A stretch of 64,000 bases of DNA from DATGZX01 sp035296965. Its GTDB lineage: Bacteria > Planctomycetota > Planctomycetia > Gemmatales > Gemmataceae. The notes beneath the pieces were generated by a model. The model made no database searches and was not told the origin of the DNA. It worked only from the letters and a program-made list of their open reading frames with translations. Shown here one piece after another: positions 1 to 8,300 of this stretch (positions are counted from its first letter, which is position 1; each line of letters opens with the position of its first letter). The stretch lies in contig DATGZX010000010.1 of the NCBI GenBank assembly GCA_035296965.1, positions 1 to 64,000 of the forward strand. Reading direction: 5' to 3'. The translations under genes were made by a program, and so were the position numbers.

Positions 1-34
1 TCTTTTTGTGGAGGTCGATGCCGACGTACTTCAC
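1..34 (-). CDS. IS110-family transposase, 5' end only (cut by window edge)
   Basis: Reading leftwards from a GTG at 34-32, the first codons give (V/M)KYVGIDLHKK, the characteristic start of IS110-family (DEDD) transposases; the Asp of GIDLHK is the first catalytic acidic residue in that family. A good ribosome binding site (AAAGGAGA) lies just upstream of the GTG. Only 11 codons are inside the window, so intactness cannot be judged. IS110 elements usually have no clear terminal inverted repeats, and none was seen. Confidence 0.7.
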   Translation of the reverse strand, partial: MKYVGIDLHKK

Positions 35-85
35 GGTGGTTCTCCTTTTGTGGAAACTGATATTGTTAAACACGCAATATCCGGT

Positions 86-262
86 TTACCACGAACTCAA
101 AGGACTCCACCAGTCGGCTTCGGCCTCCTTCATAGTTTCACCCTTGGGAAGATGAGCGTGAATGACGAGGGTTTCAACCTGTTTCAGGATCGCGTTTGCT
201 AAATCGTGCGCGTCCTGGATATCGCGCGGCAGAGTAGCAGAGGGGCTCGGATCTTGCGACAT
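86..262 (-). CDS. Small hypothetical protein (58 aa)
   Basis: A short reading frame from ATG at 262 to TAA at 86, preceded by AAAGGTGAG at a suitable distance. The product starts MSQDPSPSATLPRD, has an amphipathic middle (a helix around residues 14-34) and ends in a Trp-rich tail (DWWSPLSSW). It lies about 50 bases upstream of the IS110 start on the same strand. No family is recognised. The RBS and absence of competing frames support it modestly; it may not be expressed. Confidence 0.4.
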   Translation of the reverse strand: MSQDPSPSATLPRDIQDAHDLANAILKQVETLVIHAHLPKGETMKEAEADWWSPLSSW

Positions 263-414
263 GCTTTCTCACCTTTCCACCGGGCCGGTCCGGGAAGGCG
301 TGCGGAAAGGTGAGAAACCGCATGCACCTACCCGGTCCGCTTGACCGATCCGCTTGCAAGTCGTCTCGGCCGTCCCGACGGGGAGATTCTATCGTTCGGG
401 GGCTGGCTGGGCCG

Positions 415-735
415 TCACTTCGTCTTCTTCAGCAAATGCCATTTCCCGTCCGTTCCTAGACCGTATGTGCCTTCTGGTGCCGTCTTGGCCTTCTCTCCAT
501 TAAGGCTCGCTCCGGCAATCCGCTTGTACGCCCCCTCGACACTCTCATAGCCGCCGTAAGTCTTATCGTGATCCTGGTCATGAACTGCCGGCGTGTTCTT
601 TCCTGATCCAGCAATTTCGGCGTGTTTCACCGAGCTGCTGCGCGCCGCGAAAATGAATACGCCGATGCCGAACAGCAGGAAGATGCTGAACGAGATACCG
701 AAAGCCACGAAACCGAGACGTGCGCGATCGGACAT
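415..735 (-). CDS. Small single-pass membrane protein, unknown function
   Basis: A 106-residue product from ATG 735, chosen because GGGGGA sits seven bases upstream; an in-frame TTG five codons earlier overlaps this RBS. Residues about 8-31 form one strongly hydrophobic helix (GFVAFGISFSIFLLFGIGVF), followed by a soluble, charged C-terminal part with a KTYGGYESVEGAYKRIAG stretch and a WHLLKKTK end. No known domain is recognised. The topology suggests a short cytoplasmic N-terminus and an exported C-terminal tail, but this is inference. Confidence 0.55.
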   Translation of the reverse strand: MSDRARLGFVAFGISFSIFLLFGIGVFIFAARSSSVKHAEIAGSGKNTPAVHDQDHDKTYGGYESVEGAYKRIAGASLNGEKAKTAPEGTYGLGTDGKWHLLKKTK

Positions 736-881
736 GCTTGAATCCCCCAAGAAGCAGACAATTCTTCAAAATGACCTCAAGTGGTCCACGATTACCTTTT
801 CCCCTCCTACGCAGAATTGGGGGCGGATAATCGCCGATTCGGCCAGCCCGTTGCCACAAGGGAATGGCGTTCAGTTCGCGC

Positions 882-1598
882 TCATTTCCGAATCAACTTT
901 CGGAGGACGATCAGGAGTTTTTCGGCCCATTGCGATGGGGCTGCAAAATACCTGTCCCCGAATTCGAGGTGAAATGTGATGATGGTCAGGCCGCGTTGCT
1001 GCCGCCGCTCGATTCCGCGCAAACTAGAGATCTCAATGTAATTTGCTTCCGGGCCCGCCCCGAGCCATTCCGATAGGATCCCACGCATCCAAAAGACCAA
1101 TTGCCGGTCCGTCACGATCAGGTAATGGGTCAGTATTCCGCCCTGCGCTTCCATAGATTGCTTCACTTTGGAACGCGCGGACATGCCCCCCGATGCAAGG
1201 CCAAGCCCGAGACCACTCACAGGGCTGATGCCGATTCCGAACGAAGAAGAGCGACCCGACGTGTGAATTTCGGAGATTTTGTCAAGGGCGCGGCCCGGAA
1301 CCATCGCCCAGATTGTTTCCTCTTCGTCCAGAAAACCTAAAGCTTTTTGCAACAGCGGAGAGCCAAGCGGTTCGCTCAATATTGCGTTCTCGGAAATCTT
1401 CAGTTCAATCCCGTCCATCGCGGCGATGTCTTCAGCCGGCTCATATTCAGTTGCTTCAACTAACCTTGGTGGATCGACCTTCCCGCCAAGAGGCGTGAAG
1501 AATCCATTGCATTTCGCGCATTGCACGACGGTCTCGGCTTCGTGCATCTCAAAGGGGATGTTCTTTCGTCCGCAGTGAGGACAGGAGCAAATGGGCAT
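882..1598 (-). CDS. Zinc-ribbon protein with C-terminal bacterial PH-like domain
   Basis: 238 residues from ATG 1598, preceded by AGGGAG; the open frame continues upstream but that part is low quality and overlaps another small frame. Residues 4-32 hold a zinc ribbon with two Cys pairs (CPHC and CAKC), typical of small regulatory or scaffold ribbons. The middle has a Gly/Ser-rich segment (SSSFGIGISPVSGLGLGLASGG). The last ~90 residues (HYLIVTDRQLVFW, then YIEISSLRGIE and TFHLEFGDRYFA) match the strand pattern of bacterial PH (bPH/YokE-like) domains. Role unknown. Confidence 0.6.
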   Translation of the reverse strand: MPICSCPHCGRKNIPFEMHEAETVVQCAKCNGFFTPLGGKVDPPRLVEATEYEPAEDIAAMDGIELKISENAILSEPLGSPLLQKALGFLDEEETIWAMVPGRALDKISEIHTSGRSSSFGIGISPVSGLGLGLASGGMSARSKVKQSMEAQGGILTHYLIVTDRQLVFWMRGILSEWLGAGPEANYIEISSLRGIERRQQRGLTIITFHLEFGDRYFAAPSQWAEKLLIVLRKLIRK

Positions 1599-1710
1599 GG
1601 TGCTGACTCCCTGTCGGGAAATGCTTGCGCGGCCGACGTGTGGAGTCAATAACCACTGCCGGCCGGGCAAGCCAGGCCGGGGATCAGCCGGCCGTCCCGT
1701 TGCCAAGATT

Positions 1711-1872
1711 CTACCGACCTCTCCGGCCTGTTTCCACAAGGGCCAAGATGGCAGCCTTGATATGCTCGGGTAAGATCGGCCAGGCGGCCAGCACGCGGGC
1801 CAAGTCGGGGTCATTTTGCGAATCATGGGCCAAGGGTCCGGGATCCGTCGTTCCACTATCGCTTAGAAGCAT
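1711..1872 (-). CDS. Small ORF resembling the C-terminal tail of planctomycete tyrosine recombinases
   Basis: 53 residues from ATG 1872 (strong RBS GGGAGG nine bases upstream) to TAG at 1711. The core DSQNDPDLARVLAAWPILP followed by EHIKAAILALV is clearly related to the tail encoded at 2321-2420 (DSQNDPDLGRVIDAWPALP, then KHVKAAVLTLV). Tails of this form occur at the end of phage-type integrases in planctomycetes. It may be a stand-alone small gene, as the RBS suggests, or a leftover of an integrase. It lies 35 bases downstream of the antitoxin-like gene. Confidence 0.5.
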   Translation of the reverse strand: MLLSDSGTTDPGPLAHDSQNDPDLARVLAAWPILPEHIKAAILALVETGRRGR

Positions 1873-1907
1873 CAGCCCGCACCTCCCGCGGCCCGATGCT
1901 AATGATG

Positions 1908-2261
1908 CTATGCTTCTTCCTTTTCCGCTTTTTTCAGCGCCCGGTCGATCTTGTCCACTGTGGCCACGCTCGGCGAATGCTTCCCCTGTTCAATGCGGTT
2001 GAGGGTCTCAGGACGGATGCCGGCGCGGCGGGCCAGCTCGGCTTGGGACAAGCCCAGCTTGCGGCGGGCGCGCAAAATGTCGCGGGCCAGAGCGATGGTC
2101 AGGGCCTCCAGCGGGTAGTTGCCGCGTTCATTGGGTTGCGGTAGATCCGGTTCCCATGCGTCAGCGCTCCGCGCCAGGCGCTCGTACTCGGCTTCTTCCA
2201 GAACCACGAGCCGCTTGCCTCCGGCGGTCAGGTATTGCGGCTTGGGACGCTTACTCTTCAT
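1908..2261 (-). CDS. XRE-family DNA-binding protein, antitoxin-like
   Basis: 117 residues. The N-terminal part (PQYLTAGGKRLVVLEEAEYERL) resembles the dimerisation segment of Phd/HigA-like antitoxins. Residues about 58-115 form an XRE helix-turn-helix: ILRARRKLGLSQAELARRAG followed by RPETLNRIEQGKHSPSVATVDKI. Such proteins normally follow or precede a RelE/HigB toxin gene; none is visible next to it here, since upstream lies an integrase tail and downstream a 53-codon frame. It therefore looks like an orphan antitoxin or stand-alone regulator, probably autoregulated. No strong RBS is seen before ATG 2261. Confidence 0.7.
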   Translation of the reverse strand: MKSKRPKPQYLTAGGKRLVVLEEAEYERLARSADAWEPDLPQPNERGNYPLEALTIALARDILRARRKLGLSQAELARRAGIRPETLNRIEQGKHSPSVATVDKIDRALKKAEKEEA

Positions 2262-2320
2262 GGCGCGAGTATCGTGGACCTAGACAAGGAGGTCAAGGGG
2301 TCAAATCGTTGAGCAGGATG

Positions 2321-2641
2321 TCATGCGCTCAAATTCCGTGGCAAAGTCCCTCGGCCGGCGGCGGCGTTGACAAGAGTCAGGACGGCGGCCTTGACATGCT
2401 TGGGCAGCGCCGGCCAGGCGTCGATAACACGGCCTAAGTCCGGGTCATTTTGCGAATCACGGGCCAAGGTTTGGGGCCGGATTCCACAAGTCGTTTGCTC
2501 TCTTCCCCCTTGGGGCAAGTAGCCAGCGGATTGCAAATCCGCCATCCCCGGTTCGAATCCGGGAAGGGCCTTTTTTCTCTTTGCTCGTGCAAGTCGATGC
2601 AATACCCGTCGAATTAGTGCGCTGGCAAAGCCCAAAAACAC
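2321..2641 (-). pseudogene. Integrase (tyrosine recombinase) 3' remnant overlapping a tRNA-Cys att site
   Basis: The C-terminal half of this frame (LARDSQNDPDLGRVIDAWP onward) matches the tail of planctomycete phage-type integrases. Just before it, GFEPGMADLQSAGY is the translation of the reverse complement of a tRNA 3' half (see 2526-2570), as happens when an integrase gene carries its attachment site inside its own 3' end. No catalytic domain (R...HxxR...Y) is present upstream, so only the tail remains. The simplest reading is a scar from integration or excision at a tRNA-Cys gene. Confidence 0.5.
2526..2570 (+). other. tRNA-Cys(GCA) 3' fragment, probable attachment site
   Basis: The sequence folds as the 3' part of a tRNA: anticodon arm 2526-2542 (stem GCGGA/TCCGC, loop TTGCAAA, anticodon GCA for Cys at 2533-2535), T-arm 2547-2563 (CCCGG TTCGAAT CCGGG), and the 3' acceptor strand AAGGGCC followed by a T run. 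No matching 5' acceptor strand (GGCCCTT) or normal D-arm is found upstream, so this is not a complete tRNA. It overlaps the integrase tail on the other strand, fitting an att site. Confidence 0.65.
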
Positions 2642-3105
2642 GGCTCTAACCCTTATATGCCCTGTAGTGACATAATGCTGTCACTTGACAGCCAATCTCG
2701 ATTGTGACCATCGCTTTTTCTGGCCAATATCCATAAGTCCTTGATTTTCAATGGCTTCCTACTCCATTTGCCCCAGGGCGACTGCCAACACGCAGTTGCG
2801 AAAGTGGTCCAAGGCAATAATTGTGCTCTCCGTTAAATTTTGACTTCATACGATCTGGCCATTACATTTATCTAAATTGCTGAGAAAGTGCGCAAACCGG
2901 CTGTCGCTCTGGAGCGAACTGCCGTTCCCGACGTCTGCCGTGCTTTCGCCCTTTTTTTCAGGGCCACTTGTCCGGAATTGGGCCGCAGCGCAAGGATCCC
3001 GCTGCTGGTCGTTCTTGTTGTCGGAACAGCATACAGAGATCCCCCTACTCACCCTGCTTCTTGCCGCGTATTTGCAGCATCCTCGTTGTCAAGGTCGTAC
3101 CTCCC
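2642..3105. other. Intergenic region without a supported gene
   Basis: Only short frames without credible starts or families are present. The stretch is more AT-rich than its surroundings between 2650 and 2880. It would hold the promoter of the sulfotransferase gene at 3106; no confident promoter motif is called. Confidence 0.4.
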
Positions 3106-5325
3106 ATGCAAGACATATTGGCGTCCGCCATCGCATTGCATCAGGCGGGCGAATTAGGATCGGCCGCACTGCTCTATCAGCAGGTGCTTGCCCGAGAGCA
3201 GGAAAACGCCGATGCCTTGCACCTGATCGGCGTGCTGCGTCATCAGGAGGGCGACCACACTCGTGCCGTGGAATTGATCAGCCGCGCCGTGGCCCTCAAG
3301 CCGAATGTCCCCGAATTCCACGCGAACCTGGCTGAGGCTTATCGCGCCCTGGGCAAGTTCGATCGGTCCGCCGGCTGCTGTCGGGCGGCGCTGCGTCTTT
3401 GGCCCCAGTATCCTGAGGCCCTTTGCAATCTCGGCCTGGCCTTGCAAGGACTCGGTCGGCAGAGCGAGGCAGCCGACAATTTCCGCCGCGCCCTCCTCCT
3501 TAGGCCGGAATTTGCGATCGCCCACAACAATCTCGGCATTGCGCTACGCGAGTTGAAGCAATTCGACGAAGCACTCGACCACTTCCGCCGCGCCGTCGAG
3601 TTGGATCCAGGCTCGGCCAGTGCCAGGACAAACCTCGGCCAGATGTTACTCGACCTCGGCAGGTCGGAAGAAGCATTGCCCTACTGCGACGAAGCGATTC
3701 GGTTGCAACCTGATGTGGCAGTGCTGCACCATAACCGCGGCAACGCCCTGCGAAATTTGGGGCGGCTCTTGGAGGCAAGGGCGGCCTATCTGGAGGCAAT
3801 CCGGCTCGATCCCAGCCTGGCACTTGCGCACATGCATCTGGGATTGATCCTGCAACGAGAAGGCCGGTTTGGAGAAGCCCTGCCCTGGCTCGAACGTGCT
3901 GCCGAACTGGAGCCGAACGACCCGACATACTGGGAAAATCTGGCGGAGTTACATGGAGAGCGGGAAGAGCCGGCCCTGGCGATCCCCTACTGGGAGCGGG
4001 TGCTGACGCTGGCTCCGGATAAGGCGGCAGCACATGTGTCCCTTGGCTGGGCGCTGCAAGAAGAGGGGCGCCTGGCCGAGGCTGGGGAACATTACCGGAT
4101 CGCCGCACGGCTCCAGCCGGACTTCGCCGCTGCCCGTCTCAACCTTGGCGGGCTGTCCGAAGAGCAGGGCGCGTTGACCGAGGCGGAAGCGGCCTTCCGC
4201 GAGGCGCTTCGCTTGCAGCCCGCTTATGCCCTTCCCCACGCCCGATTGGCCACGCTGCTGCGCGGCAACCTGCCTGCTGCCGACCGCGCGGCCCTGGAAG
4301 AAAGACTCACCGACGTCGAACTCGCCCCAGGAGCCCGTGCCCGACTTCTCTTTGGTCTGGCCCACGTTCTCGACGCCAGTGGTGAATTCGCCCGCGCCGC
4401 TGACTGTCTGCGCCAGGCCAATGCGCTGACCTTGGAAACGGCAAAGGGCCGTCGGGACTACGTCCCGGCCGAACACGAGCAATTCGTGGACGGGCTGTTG
4501 CAAGCGTTCACGGCGGACTTTTTCACGCGGATCGCCGGCGCTGGGCTGGACACCAAACGGCCCGTGTTCATCTTCGGCTTGCCGCGCTCGGGCACGACGC
4601 TCATCGAGCAAATTCTTGCCAGCCATCCACGCATTCACGGTGCCGGCGAGCTGCGCCGAACGCGCCAATCCTTCGAGGACCTGCCGTCCGTGCTGAGCCG
4701 CTCCGATGCGCCGCTGGCGTGCGTGCCCCATCTGGATGCGGCCGCGGTCCGCGGCGTAGCCCAGAGGCACCTCGACGCGCTGGCAGCTCTCGACGGCGGC
4801 CGAGCAGACCGGATCGTGGACAAAATGCCGGATAATTACATGTATCTTGGCTTTCTCGCGACTTTGTTCCCACAGGCTGTTTTCATTCATTGCCGCCGCG
4901 ACCTGCGCGACATTGCCGTGTCGTGCTGGATGACCGACTTTCGCAGCATTCGCTGGGCCAACAGCAGCGAACACATAGCAGAGCGCTTTCGCCACTATCG
5001 CCGGCTCATGGACCACTGGCGGGGGGCGCTCCCCGTGCCGATTCACGAGGTGGATTACGAGGAAACGGTGGCTGACCTGGAGGGAGTAGCCCGGCGGCTG
5101 TTGTCGGCCTGCGGGCAGGAATGGGATCCGGCGTGCCTGGAGTTCCACCGCACGCAACGGCCTGTCCGCACAGCCAGTGTCGCCCAGGTCCGGCAGCCGG
5201 TTTATCAACGCTCCGTCGCCCGCTGGAAGAATTATGAAGGCGAGCTGGCCGACCTGTTCGCGGCCATGGGCCCTGTTTCTTGTAGCTCAAGCTGCCAGCT
5301 TGAGCCACTGCCCACTGCATGCTGA
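3106..5325 (+). CDS. TPR-repeat sulfotransferase (copy 1)
   Basis: 739 residues from ATG 3106, chosen because the product (MQDILASAIALHQAGELG) then starts exactly like the second copy at 36316. Residues 1-~450 are about twelve TPR repeats (for example FHANLAEAYRALGKFD, AHNNLGIALRELKQFDEAL). The C-terminal ~260 residues are a PAPS-dependent sulfotransferase: the 5' phosphosulfate loop is GLPRSGTT at 491-498, with a later CRRDLRDIAVSCW block as the likely 3' phosphate site. This layout recalls protein and glycan sulfotransferases of the Sulfotransfer_3 type. The acceptor is unknown; the next gene, 39 bases on, encodes a secreted giant protein. The last residues (PVSCSSSCQLEPLPTAC) come from a hairpin repeat and differ from copy 2. 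Confidence 0.88.
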   Translation: MQDILASAIALHQAGELGSAALLYQQVLAREQENADALHLIGVLRHQEGDHTRAVELISRAVALKPNVPEFHANLAEAYRALGKFDRSAGCCRAALRLWPQYPEALCNLGLALQGLGRQSEAADNFRRALLLRPEFAIAHNNLGIALRELKQFDEALDHFRRAVELDPGSASARTNLGQMLLDLGRSEEALPYCDEAIRLQPDVAVLHHNRGNALRNLGRLLEARAAYLEAIRLDPSLALAHMHLGLILQREGRFGEALPWLERAAELEPNDPTYWENLAELHGEREEPALAIPYWERVLTLAPDKAAAHVSLGWALQEEGRLAEAGEHYRIAARLQPDFAAARLNLGGLSEEQGALTEAEAAFREALRLQPAYALPHARLATLLRGNLPAADRAALEERLTDVELAPGARARLLFGLAHVLDASGEFARAADCLRQANALTLETAKGRRDYVPAEHEQFVDGLLQAFTADFFTRIAGAGLDTKRPVFIFGLPRSGTTLIEQILASHPRIHGAGELRRTRQSFEDLPSVLSRSDAPLACVPHLDAAAVRGVAQRHLDALAALDGGRADRIVDKMPDNYMYLGFLATLFPQAVFIHCRRDLRDIAVSCWMTDFRSIRWANSSEHIAERFRHYRRLMDHWRGALPVPIHEVDYEETVADLEGVARRLLSACGQEWDPACLEFHRTQRPVRTASVAQVRQPVYQRSVARWKNYEGELADLFAAMGPVSCSSSCQLEPLPTAC
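5285..5305. repeat. 9-3-9 palindromic hairpin (REP-like), inside the sulfotransferase 3' end
   Basis: Arms GCTCAAGCT and AGCTTGAGC are perfect inverses around a three-base loop GCC. The same geometry recurs at 19901, 19933, 21753, 28418 and 28439. Here it lies in the coding region and replaces the normal C-terminus of the sulfotransferase with a Cys/Ser-rich tail. Confidence 0.7.
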
Positions 5326-5364
5326 AGTTGACAGTGCGGTTGTGCATCGCATCAAGGTGTTCAC

Positions 5365-8300
5365 ATGTTCTCACTAAAGCGTTTCTTTCGTATGACCGTG
5401 ACCCCGCGGAAGCATTCCACCCACCTGGAGCTGGAAAGCCTGGAAAGCCGGCTGGCACCGGCAGTGTTCAATCCGCTGCCGTCCACCCCGGATGGCGCCG
5501 CCCTTAGTTTGCGCGATGCCGTGGAGCAATCTGACAGCGACACGGACAGCTCCAATACGATCAACCTCTTATCCGGCACGTACACGCTCACCGATGCCGC
5601 GGCTGGGAACCTAATAATCCAAGACACAGCCAACGGCGTCGCAGCGAAGACGCTGACAATCACCTTCTCGGGCGCGGGAACCGCCATCATCGCGGGCGCT
5701 CCCACGTGGCAGGATCGCCTCTTCCAGATCGTGAGTGCTGGCGGGGCAAGCGTCACGGTAACGATGCAAAACGTCACATTGGAGGGTGGCAATGCCCAGA
5801 ATGGCGGCGTGCTCGGCGGCAACGCAGCGCTCGGTGGCGGCCTGCTGATCGATGGCGGGCAAGTCACGCTCAGCAACGTGGGCGTGGTTAGCAACGCCGC
5901 CCACGGCGCGGCCGGTTCGATGGGCGCGGCTGGGGCGGCTGGCCAGGCAGGCGGCTCCGGCGGCAGTGGAAACGCCGCCGAAGGTGGCGGCATCTACCTG
6001 GCGAGCGGCGCCTTGACCATCACCAATTCCACCATCAACAACAATCAGGTGGTGGGCGGCCAAGGCGGCCAGGGCGGGGCCGGCGGCAAAGGCGGCAATG
6101 GTGCGGCAGGTGCTGCGGGCGTAAAAGGTGCCGACGGAGCCAATGGGCTCAATGGGACGGGAGTTGGCGTCGCGGGAGGCGATGGCCAGCCGGGGAACGC
6201 GGGGGGCGCGGGAGGCAATGGCACAGCGGGTATGCCCGGCGGTGCGGGCGGCATTGGCGGGGCCGGCGGCAATGCAGAGGGCGGCGGCATCTATGTGGCT
6301 GCCGGCAAGTTGACGATTTCGAACAGCTCCATTATCGGCAACCAGGCCATCGGCGGCATTGGTGGACCCGGGGGCAACGGTGATACTGGCGGCAACGGGG
6401 GGGCCGGCGGCAACGGCGGCTCCGGCGGCAACGGCGGCAGCGCGGGCAAAGGCGGCCCGGGTGGGCTTGTTGGTTCCGGCGGCAACGGCGGTGGCGGCGG
6501 CAAAGCAGGTCATGGCGGATTTGGCGGAGACGGCGGCGCCGGCGGTGTGGGCGGGACCGGAGGCAATGCCCAGGGCGGCGGCATCTTTTTGGCCTCCGGC
6601 ACGATCTCTCTGCAATCGGTCACCATCCAGAATAACAAGGCAATCGGCGGGGCAGCTGGAGCAGGCGGAGCGGGCCACCTTGGCGGTGTGGGCGGCGCTG
6701 GCGGCCGCGGCGGGAACGGCGGTAAAGGCGGCGATCCGTCTTCTGGCAGCGGGGGCGGCGGCGACACTTCCGGTGGCGGCTGCTGTGGCGGTGGCACGGG
6801 CGGCGGCGGCGATACGGGTGGCGGCTGCTGTGGCGGCGGCACGGGCGGCGGCGGCACGATTGGTGGCGGTGGCGGTGGCACTAGAGGTGGTGGTACGTTC
6901 GGTGGCGGCGGCGCCACGGGAGGCGGTGGCACGATTGGTGGTGGTGGCGGCACCGGTGGAGGTACCGGCGGTGGTGGCGGAGGAACAGGCGGCGGCACAG
7001 GAGGAGGTGGAGGAAATCACCACGGGCTGGGCGGGCACGGCGGACACGGCGCCCACGGTGGTGTTGGCGGCAAGGGTGGTGCTGGGGGCAGGGGTGGTGT
7101 CGGCGGTAAAGGCGGCAAGGCCTACGGGGGCGGTATCTATGTGTCCAATGGTGCTTTGTCGCTTTCCGCGGGGTCGATCTCCGCGAACTCCGTCCAGGGC
7201 GGGGTTGGTGGCGTGGGCGGCGTGGGCGGGACAGGTGGCAAAGGGGGAGCTGGAGGCGTTGGCGGCAGCGGCGCCAGCGGCGGACCTGGCTTAGAGGGTG
7301 GCAACGGCGGCAACGGCGGAAACGGAGGCCTCGGTGGTAAGGGGGGCACGGCCGGTTCGGGCGGACAGGGGGGAAACGGCGGTGGAGCGTATGGCAGCCC
7401 TCTCTACGTCGTGTTTGGATCGTCCCTGGTTCAGACTGGCACGAACTTGAGCGACGGAACCGTCCAGGGCGGGAACGCTGGGCTAGGCGGCGCGGCTGGG
7501 ACCGCCGGGTCGGGTGGCCCGGGAGGCGATGGCAGCGCCGGCGGCCTCGGCGGGTCTGGTCCCCCCTCTGGCACGGCAGGATTAGCCGGCGTCATGAGCG
7601 CAAACGGAAGCGCCGGCCTGGCCGGCATGGCGGGCCAGCCTGGCAAGGCAGGCACCGCTCATCTCACATCCACCTCCGTGCGGGGCGAGACGATCAACTT
7701 CACTCAGGGCCCGGACTTCAGCGGTGCGGTTGCGACGTTCAGCACCAGCAATCCCAACGAGCCGGTCAGCGACTTCATGGTCGCCATTACCTGGGGGGGC
7801 GGTCTCAGCTCAGCAGGCACGGTCGCACCCAACAGTCACGGCGGATTCACCGTCAGCGGCAGCCATGACTATGCTGCACCAGGCGCATACGCGATCACTG
7901 TCACCATCACCCCCACAGTTGGCGACCAAGCCACTGCCAACACGACAGCCGACATCGGCGACGCTGCGCAACGGCTCGTGGCCCAGATGTACCTGGACGT
8001 GCTGGGACGGCCGGTCGATGCGACCGGCCTGGCCGCGTGGGCGGGCCAGCTCAACGCGGGATCGATCACGGCAGACCAGGTCGTTCAGGGCCTCGTGTCA
8101 AGCCAGGAATACCGGGTCAATCTCGTGCAAAGCATGTATCAACAGCTACTGCACCGGCCGGCAGATGTGAACGGGCTGGCGACCTGGGTCAATTTCCTGA
8201 ACCAGGGCGGCACCGACCAACAGCTCGAGGCGAACCTGCTCGGCTCCGGCGAATACTTCAACAACGCCGGCGCTACCAATAGCGGCTTCCTGTCGGCCCT

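Noticed and set aside
2500..2572. A complete tRNA-Cys gene
   Set aside because: Anticodon and T arms are perfect but the 5' acceptor strand and D-arm are missing, so it is only a 3' fragment.
3949..5208. Antisense frame of 419 codons opposite the sulfotransferase
   Set aside because: Shadow of the coding strand; the plus frame has TPR repeats and the PAPS-binding loop.
5611..7056. Long antisense frame (481 codons) opposite the Gly-rich protein
   Set aside because: It is the complement of GGC/GGT glycine codons, giving Ala/Thr/Pro-rich text without family features or a start signal. The plus-strand frame has a clear tag, beta-helix strands and DUF4214 units.
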